This document shows positions 27,894 through 36,500 of a stretch of DNA of 64,000 nt, in pieces. Position numbers and translations under genes: made by a program. The notes below the pieces were generated by a model. The model made no database searches. It was not told the DNA's origin and saw only the letters and a list, made by a program, of their open reading frames with translations. Positions within the stretch are counted from its first letter, which is position 1. Each line of letters opens with the position of its first letter. Source of the DNA: Clostridia bacterium (lineage in GTDB: Bacteria; Bacillota; Clostridia; Acetivibrionales; JAFADI01). Location of the stretch: positions 62,001 to 126,000 of the forward strand of contig JAOAAU010000009.1 in the NCBI GenBank assembly GCA_026418695.1, read 5' to 3'.

Positions 27894-28259
27894 ATGGGTG
27901 AACCAAAGATATTAATCGTGGATGATGCTGCTTTTATGCGAAACGTTATCGGTAACACATTGAAACAAATAGGATATACGGATCTTTATTTTGCCGAGGA
28001 TGGTTTTCAGGCGATTGAAAAGGCAGGAGAACTAAAGCCTGATTTTATTACGCTGGATATTTCCATGCCTGGGATCGATGGCGTAGAAGTCATCGAGAAG
28101 CTTCTGGCAGTCAGCCCAAAGTCAAAGATCATAATGATATCTGCCGTTACAGCACAACAGGCTGTTAAACAAGCCATCAAGAATGGCGCAGTTGATTTTG
28201 TGGCAAAGCCCTTTAGTAAGGAAGAAATTGAAGAAGTCTTAAAGAGACACTCAAGATAA
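27894..28259 (+). CDS. cheY: CheY-like single-domain response regulator
   Basis: A 121-residue stand-alone receiver. Acidic pocket VDDAAFMR, phospho-acceptor Asp in ITLDISMPGIDG, the switch Ser in MISAV and conserved Lys in AKPF are all present. The sequence is of the CheY type of Firmicutes. AAAAGGAG precedes the ATG. It lies after thrC with a 75-bp gap and before a shared terminator. It may carry chemotaxis signals, but other chemotaxis genes except the distant MCP are not in the window. Confidence 0.9.
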   Translation: MGEPKILIVDDAAFMRNVIGNTLKQIGYTDLYFAEDGFQAIEKAGELKPDFITLDISMPGIDGVEVIEKLLAVSPKSKIIMISAVTAQQAVKQAIKNGAVDFVAKPFSKEEIEEVLKRHSR

Positions 28260-28290
28260 TTGATCTCTACTTGCAGATATAAAAGCAAAT

Positions 28291-28312
28291 AAAAGCGCCT
28301 TAAGGCGCTTTT
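28291..28312. terminator. Bidirectional terminator between cheY and the oxidoreductase
   Basis: A perfect 22-bp palindrome (AAAAGCGCCTT/AAGGCGCTTTT) gives a GC stem with A-run and T-run flanks, working on both strands. The minus-strand gene's stop codon overlaps it. Confidence 0.88.
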
Positions 28313-29399
28313 ATTGTATATAGGGATGAATAGGATCTTTCCTTTCTACATAGTTCAAATAATCCGGAGATTCCGTTCCGTCGTGGAATACGACTTTTTT
28401 CTTTTCAACGGATTGGAGGATATCAAATACGGTTTTTACATCTCCATATTCTACTTCAGGAGTCACCAGGATCTTTTCAGTACCGTTGAGTGCATTGTAG
28501 AAGTTTAAGAGTTCGTTGTAATAGCCTCGATCCGGGGTATACGTTACTTGTTCCGAATTTCCGTCATTGTAAGCTATGTTGATCACACCGCAGCCCTTTT
28601 CTTCAAGAAAGATTTCACCTTTGGTTCCAAAGATTCTAAAACCGACCAATGGTTTTTGGGGTTCAAAGCCCGAAGGGAAATAGGTGTAGTGACCGATGAC
28701 ACCGCTTCGAAACAAGAGATTGGAATTTACGGAAAGGTACGGGTTGAAATCCTCTTTTTGCGGTTTGCCGAAGGCTTGAACACACTGTATCTCTCCGAAA
28801 ATATGCCGCAGGGCGGCGATATCATGCAGGGCTGCGTCCAGAAAAGCGCCGCCCGGGAAGTCGGGATGCTGTCTCCATTCGGTTCCGGCAAAAGTATCCT
28901 TAGTCATTTCACATTGAAAGCAAGTAATGTTGTTTCTTATAAAGTAGACTACTTCCCCGATTTTTCCTGAGTTGACAAGATCTCTGATTTTATTATTCTC
29001 TTCATTGTATCGATAGTTTTCTGCAATCATGATTTTCTGGCCATAGGTGCCGGCCAAATCAAGGTATTTCTTTGCTTGTTCCATGTCCGGGGCAAGAGGC
29101 TTTTCGCAGATGAAATGCTTTCTTGATTTTGCCACTTCGGCAGAAACTTCATAGTTCAACTCAATGGGAACAAGAATATCCACGGCATCAATGTCATCCC
29201 GCTTCAGCATTTCTTTATAGTCATCATAGACGTTTTTGGAATCAAGGCCAATTTTTTTTGCAAAGTTTTCGGCATCCTGCCGGGTGCGATTGGCAAGGGC
29301 AACAATTTCGTATTTGTCACCCAGTTCCTGTATAGCAGGATAGTGAAGCCTTTCCCAGGCCAGGCCCGTTCCAATGACAGCCAAGCGAACTTTATTCAT
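28311..29399 (-). CDS. Gfo/Idh/MocA family NAD(P)-dependent oxidoreductase
   Basis: A 362-residue oxidoreductase. The N-terminal Rossmann fold has GTGLAWERLHYPAI, with the nucleotide-binding region at about 1-120, and the conserved FICEKPLA motif carries the catalytic Lys-Pro. The second domain is an alpha/beta lid with FPGGAFLDAALHDIAALRH. AGGAGG lies 6 bp before the ATG on the minus strand. It is downstream of the HMA-fold gene, 55 bp apart. The sugar or inositol substrate is not known. Confidence 0.92.
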   Translation of the reverse strand: MNKVRLAVIGTGLAWERLHYPAIQELGDKYEIVALANRTRQDAENFAKKIGLDSKNVYDDYKEMLKRDDIDAVDILVPIELNYEVSAEVAKSRKHFICEKPLAPDMEQAKKYLDLAGTYGQKIMIAENYRYNEENNKIRDLVNSGKIGEVVYFIRNNITCFQCEMTKDTFAGTEWRQHPDFPGGAFLDAALHDIAALRHIFGEIQCVQAFGKPQKEDFNPYLSVNSNLLFRSGVIGHYTYFPSGFEPQKPLVGFRIFGTKGEIFLEEKGCGVINIAYNDGNSEQVTYTPDRGYYNELLNFYNALNGTEKILVTPEVEYGDVKTVFDILQSVEKKKVVFHDGTESPDYLNYVERKDPIHPYIQ

Positions 29400-29454
29400 T
29401 TTTACCTCCTGTAATCCAGAGCATGAACTTAATCCTGCAGATTAAGCCTGCTCG

Positions 29455-29670
29455 TTATTTTACCTGCTTGACCTCAAAACCCGCCTGACTTACAAAGTTC
29501 TTAATGTCCCCTTCATTATACCTGCCTTCATCATAATCTACGGTGATGGTGCTGGCCTGCATATCGACACGAACGGCATTGATCCCGTCGTGATCATGAA
29601 TGGATTGTTCTATATCCCGAATTTTTCCGGCGTCATTGAGACCTGTGACGACAAATTTGTTTGCTTTCAT
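29455..29670 (-). CDS. Heavy-metal-associated-fold protein lacking the metal-binding cysteines
   Basis: A 71-residue protein with the beta-alpha-beta-beta-alpha-beta outline of the HMA/CopZ fold (KFVVTGLNDAGKIRDIEQSI, then VRVDMQASTITVDYDEG, and FVSQAGFEV at the end). The usual metal motif GMxCxxC is replaced by GLNDAGK, with Asp and Lys at the two Cys positions and no Cys anywhere. ATG 29670 is chosen since GGAGGA lies 7 bp before it; the in-frame TTG is too close. It probably does not bind copper. It sits upstream of the oxidoreductase in the same direction. Confidence 0.75.
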   Translation of the reverse strand: MKANKFVVTGLNDAGKIRDIEQSIHDHDGINAVRVDMQASTITVDYDEGRYNEGDIKNFVSQAGFEVKQVK

Positions 29671-29700
29671 AGTCAATTCCTCCTGTGAATTCTTAATCGT

Positions 29701-29723
29701 AATCGGGAGTAACCCGATTTTTT
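29701..29723 (+). terminator. Plus-strand hairpin with T-run in the HMA gene leader
   Basis: AATCGGG/CCCGATT (loop AGTAA) followed by T6. It is read as a terminator only on the plus strand, yet no plus-strand gene precedes it. It lies 30 bp upstream of the minus-strand HMA gene. Confidence 0.55.
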
Positions 29724-29850
29724 GTTTTTATCGTTATTCCATTCCGCGTTCTATCATTTTTTTTCATTAAAATAGAACGTAATAAGAATGTTCAGTAATT
29801 ATTATGCTTAAGTTGACGAAAAATATGTTGAAAGTGGCTTCTTTTTAGTT

Positions 29851-29880
29851 TTGTACTTGTTTTACCAAAATATTTATAAT
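29851..29880 (+). promoter_or_regulatory. Promoter upstream of the first HD-GYP gene
   Basis: TTGTAC (29851-29856), 18-bp spacer and TATAAT (29875-29880). It gives a leader of about 360 nt. Confidence 0.55.
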
Positions 29881-30244
29881 ATAATTTCTTTTAGATTTAA
29901 GTCGTAAAATAGTAAAATCTGTAATATTACGGAAGTTAAAGCATATAAATAATCCTCGATTCTACCCTTGATTTTTGTCACATAAATAAAGGCTGGTTTA
30001 AGAGAAGGGTCAGATGTTCAACATTGGATACAGCTGTTCGAACGCCAAAATGCAGCCTAGAATAACTTGATTCTCTAGATATATGGCATCCAAACAGTCA
30101 TAAAGAATCATCTTTTTCTTATTTCAAATGATGTTGTGCCCGCACAATTCTCGAAATGAATTTTCATAAGGGGCACTTGTACACCAAAATCACAAACTGC
30201 AGCTGTACTTATCGTAGTTTCATCTTGAGTGAGGGGGCATCTGA
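29881..30244 (+). other. Long leader before the HD-GYP genes
   Basis: No gene was seen in this stretch. It contains pairable segments: AGGCTG (29990-29995) with CAGCCT (30053-30058), and TGATTCT (30068-30074) with AGAATCA (30104-30110), the latter followed by a T-rich tract. GTTCGAAC also occurs. I could not match a c-di-GMP or other known riboswitch core. Farther upstream, CGTTCTAT (29747-29754) and ATAGAACG (29772-29779) form another inverted repeat. Confidence 0.4.
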
Positions 30245-31756
30245 ATGAGAAGAGCAAATGAGGAAGTTTCAGGAGGATACAGGTTAGCACTTCTTGATGA
30301 CGAAGTAGGGATTATTGACTCGTTATCCGTGGTCATGAAGCGAAACGGGTATAATGCGACCGGTTTTACCAACCCGCTGGAAGCAATAGAGAGAATTCGT
30401 CACGAGCATTTTGATTTGCTGATTCTTGATTATCTGATGGAGCCGATCCATGGAGATGAGGTTGTTGAAGAGATCAGAAAATTCAATAAAGAACTTTACA
30501 TTCTCCTTTTGACAGGTCATAAAGATCTTGCACCTCCGCTGGAGACAATTCGAAATCTCGATATCCAGGGCTACTGTGAGAAAAGCGATAAGTTTGATCA
30601 ACTGATATTGTTGATTGAGTCGGGCATAAAATCCATTTATCAGGTACGAACCATCAACCGGTATAAGGATGGATTGAATAAAATGATTGAAGCAGTACCG
30701 GAAATTTACCGGCTCAAACCGCTCGGGGATATTCTGCAGGAAATCCTGAATGGCCTGATGCTGTTTGACCGTTGTGAGAGTGCTTTTATTTACATCGATC
30801 CTATTTCAGCGAAACCTTATCTGCATAATCAAAGTATATATAGGGGTGTAGGAAAATACAACTTAGGCATTGAGCAATTTTTGAAAATGCTCGATGCCGA
30901 AATGATCGAAAACATTGGGCGCGCAAGGAATACGAAACAATGTGTCATTTCGAAGGAAGGTGTTTCTTTACCGCTGTTGAATGAGTATGCAGAATCCATG
31001 GGGATATTGCATGCTGAAGGTATGAAAACAGAAGACAGCTTGCGTCTTCTGGAGATATACTCAAAACAAGCAGCTTCTTCCATCTGTAATGCATTCCTCC
31101 ATTCAATGCTTCATGCAAAGAATGAGGAACTGAATGAAACCTATGATGCTTTGAAAAAAAGTTATATCGATACCGTTGAAGCACTCCGGCTTGCAGTCGA
31201 TGCAAAGGATGAATATACAAGGGGACATTCGGACCGTGTCGCTTATTATGCTGTGAAGACCGGAGAGGCTTTTGGATTGCCGGCAGATGAGATTGGCATC
31301 CTGAAGCTGGGCGGAATTTTCCACGATGTGGGTAAGATTGGGACTGCAGATGATATCTTATTCAAGACAGAAAGCCTGGATAACAGGGAGTACACTGAGG
31401 TGAAAAAGCATACCCTCAAGGGGGCGCATATTCTTTCAGCCGTATCCATGTTCAAGGATGTGGTTCCGCTGGTGAAATACCATCATGAAAGGCTGGATGG
31501 CAAAGGATACCCCGAAGGTTTAAGAGGAGAAGAAATACCTTTTCTCGCCAGGATTTTATCTGTTGCCGATGCCTTTGATGCCATGACTTCCGATCGGCTT
31601 TACAGGTCTCGGATGGAATTGAGCGATGCAATCGATCAGCTTAGAAATGCATCGGGAACTCAGTTTGATCCGGCCGTGGTAGAAAAGTTTATAGAACTGC
31701 TAAAGTGTTTTGATCAGATGACAGAAGATTTAAAAGACTCTTATTCGAAAGAATAA
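30245..31756 (+). CDS. Response regulator with HD-GYP domain, predicted c-di-GMP phosphodiesterase
   Basis: A 503-residue protein. The receiver (about 12-130) has acidic pair DDE and phospho-acceptor Asp62 (LLILDYLM), with Thr in LLLTGHKD and Lys in YCEKSD. A middle GAF-like region (about 150-290) is followed by an HD-GYP domain (about 310-490): H328 in RGHSDRV, HD at 360-361 in FHDVGKIG, and HHERLDGKGYP at 413. All metal ligands look intact, so c-di-GMP hydrolysis is predicted. It is a tandem paralog of the next gene and is followed by the PilZ-containing NRPS gene. The phosphodonor kinase is not known. Confidence 0.93.
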   Translation: MRRANEEVSGGYRLALLDDEVGIIDSLSVVMKRNGYNATGFTNPLEAIERIRHEHFDLLILDYLMEPIHGDEVVEEIRKFNKELYILLLTGHKDLAPPLETIRNLDIQGYCEKSDKFDQLILLIESGIKSIYQVRTINRYKDGLNKMIEAVPEIYRLKPLGDILQEILNGLMLFDRCESAFIYIDPISAKPYLHNQSIYRGVGKYNLGIEQFLKMLDAEMIENIGRARNTKQCVISKEGVSLPLLNEYAESMGILHAEGMKTEDSLRLLEIYSKQAASSICNAFLHSMLHAKNEELNETYDALKKSYIDTVEALRLAVDAKDEYTRGHSDRVAYYAVKTGEAFGLPADEIGILKLGGIFHDVGKIGTADDILFKTESLDNREYTEVKKHTLKGAHILSAVSMFKDVVPLVKYHHERLDGKGYPEGLRGEEIPFLARILSVADAFDAMTSDRLYRSRMELSDAIDQLRNASGTQFDPAVVEKFIELLKCFDQMTEDLKDSYSKE

Positions 31757-31785
31757 GGGATGAATTATATACTTGGGGGTTGTAA

Positions 31786-33288
31786 GTGAGACAGGCTGCC
31801 AAAAAAGTCCAATCAAACTATAGAATTGCAATCCTGGATGATGAAGCCGGGATTATTGACACAATTTCAATTGTATTGAAAAGAAACGGATATGAATTTG
31901 AGGGATTCACCGATCAGCTTGAAGCCATCGAGAGAATCAAGGAGCAGCATTTTGATATGCTGATTCTTGATTACCTGATGGATTCGATGCATGGGGATGA
32001 AGTTGTAGAAAGAATTAGAAGATTCAATAAGGAAATCTATATTCTTCTTTTAACCGGTCATAAGGACATTGCACCTCCCCTTGAAACCATTAGGAGCCTC
32101 GAAATCCAGGGCTACTGTGAGAAAAGCGACAGGTTTGATCAATTGATTTTACTGATTGAATCGGGGATCAAATCCATTCAACAGGTACAAACCATCAATA
32201 AGTTCAAGGAAGGGCTCAACAGAATTCTGGAGGCTGTCCCGGAGATCTATCAGCTGCAGCCGGTTGCATGCATTCTGGAGAAAATCCTCACGGGCATCCT
32301 TCCCTTTGTCAACGCACAGGATGCGTTTATTCTGATTGATGATACCGGCCAGAGTGAAAACAGCGGAAATAAAAGTATCTTCAGGGGAATTGGAAAGTAT
32401 CATGTAGAGATAGAACAGTTTATGCAGAAACTAAACCCCTCTGTTATGGCTTGTATTGGATATGCGAGAACTACAGGAAAGTATGTAAATATGGAAAATG
32501 AACTGATATTTCCCTTGGTAAACGAGTACTCCAAAACGATTGGGGTGATGTATATCGACGGCAGCGGAACCGAGGACGGGTTAAAACTTCTTGAGATATA
32601 CTCCAGGCAGGCCGCATCTTCCATCAGTAATGCGTTTCTGCATTCGATGGTCAACATGAAAAATGAAGAGCTGAATAAAACCTATGAGGAATTGAAGATA
32701 AGATATATGGATACTGTTGAAGTACTACGGCTTGCAGTTGATGCGAAGGATGAATATACAAGGGGACATTCGGACCGCGTCGCCTATTATGCTGTGAAGA
32801 TTGGAGAGGCTTTTGGATTGCCGGCAGATGAGATTGACATCCTGAAACTCGGTGGGGTATTCCATGATATCGGGAAAATTGGCACGGCGGATGATATCTT
32901 GTTTAAGACGGAAAGCCTGGATAACAGAGAGTACACTGAGGTGAAAAGGCATACCCTCAAGGGGGCGCATATTCTTTCGGCCGTATCGATGTTCAAGGAT
33001 GTAGTTCCGCTGGTGAAATACCATCATGAAAGGCTGGATGGCAAAGGGTACCCCGAAGGTTTAATGGGAGAAGAAATACCTTTTTTGGCAAGGATTTTGT
33101 CTGTAGCAGACGCATTCGACGCCATGACATCAGACAGGGTTTACAGGAATCGCCTGGAGCTGAATGAGGCTATTGAACAGCTGACCAATGCCTCCGGAAC
33201 ACAGTTCGATCCCGAAGTGGTCGATAAGTTTGTAAAGCTTTTGGATAGATTTGAAGGCCTGCCCGGGGATATTGAATATGCTTTTTAA
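31786..33288 (+). CDS. Second receiver-HD-GYP protein, tandem paralog
   Basis: A 500-residue paralog of the gene 29 bp upstream, starting at GTG 31786 behind TTGGGGG. Receiver Asp (MLILDYLMDS), linker, and HD-GYP motifs (RGHSDRV, FHDIGKIG, HHERLDGKGYP) are all intact. The two proteins share the receiver and HD-GYP parts closely while the GAF-like middle (about 155-285) differs clearly, so they probably answer to different inputs but give the same output. A terminator follows, so the pair is separate from the NRPS transcript. Predicted c-di-GMP phosphodiesterase. Confidence 0.93.
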   Translation: MRQAAKKVQSNYRIAILDDEAGIIDTISIVLKRNGYEFEGFTDQLEAIERIKEQHFDMLILDYLMDSMHGDEVVERIRRFNKEIYILLLTGHKDIAPPLETIRSLEIQGYCEKSDRFDQLILLIESGIKSIQQVQTINKFKEGLNRILEAVPEIYQLQPVACILEKILTGILPFVNAQDAFILIDDTGQSENSGNKSIFRGIGKYHVEIEQFMQKLNPSVMACIGYARTTGKYVNMENELIFPLVNEYSKTIGVMYIDGSGTEDGLKLLEIYSRQAASSISNAFLHSMVNMKNEELNKTYEELKIRYMDTVEVLRLAVDAKDEYTRGHSDRVAYYAVKIGEAFGLPADEIDILKLGGVFHDIGKIGTADDILFKTESLDNREYTEVKRHTLKGAHILSAVSMFKDVVPLVKYHHERLDGKGYPEGLMGEEIPFLARILSVADAFDAMTSDRVYRNRLELNEAIEQLTNASGTQFDPEVVDKFVKLLDRFEGLPGDIEYAF

Positions 33289-33324
33289 ATTAGCTTTGAA
33301 AATTCAATAAGAAGTTATGAAAAG

Positions 33325-33348
33325 GAACGGGAAACCGTTCTTTTTTTT
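33325..33348 (+). terminator. Terminator of the HD-GYP pair
   Basis: GAACGG, GAAA tetraloop, CCGTTC, then T8; the A-rich left flank can extend pairing. Confidence 0.88.
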
Positions 33349-33422
33349 GTCTAAATAGAAAGGATTACCATAAAATGGAAAGATAATTGATGCTAAACCT
33401 TGAATAAAACCCTGCACGTAAA

Positions 33423-33451
33423 TTGAAATTGAAGACATTGTATTATATAAT
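33423..33451 (+). promoter_or_regulatory. Sigma-A-type promoter of the NRPS gene
   Basis: TTGAAA (33423-33428), 17-bp spacer and TATAAT (33446-33451). The predicted start is about 100 nt before the NRPS ATG. Confidence 0.7.
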
Positions 33452-33475
33452 TTCCATAATATACAAATATTTACA

Positions 33476-33522
33476 ATTAGCATTTTGGTTTGACTTATTT
33501 TATGAAAAAAACTAATGCTAAT
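33476..33522 (+). promoter_or_regulatory. Inverted repeat in the NRPS leader
   Basis: ATTAGCATT (33476-33484) and AATGCTAAT (33514-33522) are perfect 9-bp arms around 29 nt, downstream of the predicted start. It may be an operator or a leader hairpin. A second weak -35-like TTGACT lies inside the loop. Confidence 0.45.
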
Positions 33523-33556
33523 GTCTTAATTTACATACTTCAGGGGGAAAAAAGCA

Positions 33557-36500
33557 ATGGGAATGATGAAAAAAATCGAGGATGAACGTTATATTTCCAA
33601 TCTTTTCAGAAATCTTGCACGCCAAAAAGAAATAGCAGCCCGGGTGAAATTCGGCGAAAAAATGGTTGAGGCTGTGATGAGATTCTCTATAAAAAAAGGG
33701 AATGAGCCGATTTTAGCGCTTTTAGAAGAGGAAATTCCAGAAGATTTATCCGGAGAGGTTGAAGTGACATTTGCTTATGGAGACCTGATCTTTAGTTTTC
33801 ACACCCGAATTCTAAGCTGCCTGGATCATGAATGTGAAATTGAAAGGCCGGAAGCTGTTGTTTCTTATTTCAAAAGGATTTTATCAAGGTATATAGTGAA
33901 AGAGGAAGATAAAATCTTTGTATCCTTGGGGAGGAATCAGACCTCCCAGGTCTTAAATATCGGAAACGGCGGGCTATCCTTTGTTTCAGAAGAAAACCTT
34001 GAACTCGGTGCATACTTAAAGAATATTCGAATCAATCTAGGGGGAAAAACAGAGATTTTGGCTGATGCTATAATCAGCCATAGAAGAGAAAAGAAAGACG
34101 GGAGCTATGTTCTTGGTGCACGATTTAGCTATATTCACGTTACAGATCAGAGACAACTGTTTGGTTATATATTCGAACGGGTTTATCCAGTCATAAACAC
34201 GGCTTTTGAGTGTACTCAGGAAGAGATCGGGAAACTGATACAAAAATCGGAATTTTCTGTACCTGAGGACTGTTCCAAAGTACTGAACAACTTCAAAAAT
34301 GGTTATGCGCTGATGAAAAAGATCACAGGGAATCCTGTTTTATCCTGCAGCCTAGTACAGCGTGTCGGGGCTGAAGTTTTAAGTATGTCCTCGGTGATCA
34401 GAGTCTTTGACCGGACATTTTTAGGCCAGCAAATCATTTGTGAGCCTGAAAAAAGGACCGGTGTCAATGCCAATACAGAAGTATATAGGGCGATCAGCGA
34501 CTTTTTATTGAACAACCCTTACTGTGAATATTTCATCCAATACTTTACGGCGGATTTTTCATGGCACCATCAACTTTACATGGATATTCATACGATCATC
34601 CATGACTGTTCGAAGTTTTCCCTGGATCAACTCCTATGCTTTGAGTATGATACCTCGCTGTTGGCAGACCTGGAAAAAGCAAATGCATATCTTTGCGAAG
34701 CTGTATATGGCGAAAAGGAATTTCTAGAGTTTTCTAAAGACAGATGCATGCCGCTTGAAATAGAATGCTATGGTTATGGGGATGCGAAACAATTTGCCTT
34801 GAACGAGGTTTCTCAGATTTATAGGGCAGCCGGAGTAAATGCATCTAGAAGACTGTGGAGAATACAAAAGGACGGGATGACGATTGCCTATGCCGAAGCT
34901 TCGGAGTATCCTGAAGAATTTGACTTTATTGGTGCCGTGAATGCTTGCAGGGTATTTATAACAGCTGAAGGAGCAGATCTATCCGAGGTGTTTGCAGCAC
35001 TGCTTCCAGATGTGGCTGAATTCTATAAAAGAACCAATAAACAGTCGTTCTGTTTATTGACAAAACAAGAAAAAGAAATTGTACAAAAAATAAAGCTGCC
35101 AGGGCTTACCTTTAAATCAGTTTTATGCAGAGTGATGATGAACCGGGAAGGGTTAGCTGAATATAGAAAACTCCTTATGGATAATTTTGTCCAGGATACC
35201 CGTTTTTATCCCATCACCCATCCCCAGCTTGCGATTTGGTATACGGAAAAGGTGCATCCCGGAACAAACTTCGGCAATATCCTTGCCACCGTAAGGATAA
35301 AAGGAAATCTGGATTATGCTTTATTGGAAGCTGCAATCAACCTTATCATTCAAAAAAATGATGGAACCCGTATCCGGATTATTGAAAATGATGGTAAACC
35401 AAGGCAGAGTATCACAGGGTATAAATATTCCAAAGTAGATTTTCTGGATTTCAGCACTATAGGGGGAGAAGCTGCGTTATTAAAGTGGGAACAATCTGTT
35501 GCAAATATACCTTTGCAGCTCGAAAACGAAAACTTGTATCAGCCGACCCTATTCAAACTCGATGAAAATGAAGGCGGCTTCCATATAAAAACCCACCATA
35601 TTATCTGTGACGGATGGTCTATTGTAACCTCCTCTGCCCAAATCGTTGAATATTACGCGATGCTTAAAAATGGGATGAAAGTGGGGGCAAGAAACAAGCC
35701 TTCCTATATTGATTATATTCTTTGTGAAGAAGAATTTAATCATTCAAAGAGATTCCTTTTGCAGAAGGAATTCTGGGACAAGAAGTTTGAGACAATGCCT
35801 GAATTTGTCAGCTTCAAGCCTCATAACGGCGGAATCAGAAGTACAAAAGCCCAAAGGAAGAGTTTCATTCTATCCAGGGAGCTCACGGCGCAAATTCATA
35901 ATTATTGCAGCGGACATAAAGTTTCACCATTGAATATTTTTCTTTCGGCTGTGTATATTTACATCTTTCGAGTAACCAATAAAAAAGATATTGTTTTAGG
36001 TACACCGATCCTGAATCGCTCCAATTCAAGAGAAAAGGACACTTTTGGGATGTTCACAGGCATGATTCCCGTAAGAATCCTTATGAATCCTGACTTGGAT
36101 TACAGTGCTTTTGTTGAAATGATTTCCAAAGAATGGATCTTGCTTTTGAAAAATCAGAAATACCCGTACAACCTGATATTAAAGAATTATAGGGAAAAAC
36201 ACAGGGTGACGGATAACCTTTTTGACATTTCAGTTTCCTATCAAAATGTTAAATATCAAAAAATTGAACTTGGCGGAGACTATGACTATTATTGGACATT
36301 TAACGGGAGCCAGACGGATTCCCTGCAAATTCATATCCGGGATTGGGAAAATCAAGGGGAATATCAGATCGACCTGGACTATCTGACTGAGGAGTTTACA
36401 GAAGAGGAAATAAAGCAGGTATTTAATTGTGTACGGAATATTTTAGCCGACATCACCCTCCATCCGAATAAGAAGCTGAATCAGATTGACCTTTTATCAG

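Noticed and set aside
29881-30244. c-di-GMP-I (GEMM) riboswitch before the HD-GYP genes
   Set aside because: The conserved GEMM core could not be found; only generic pairing segments are present.
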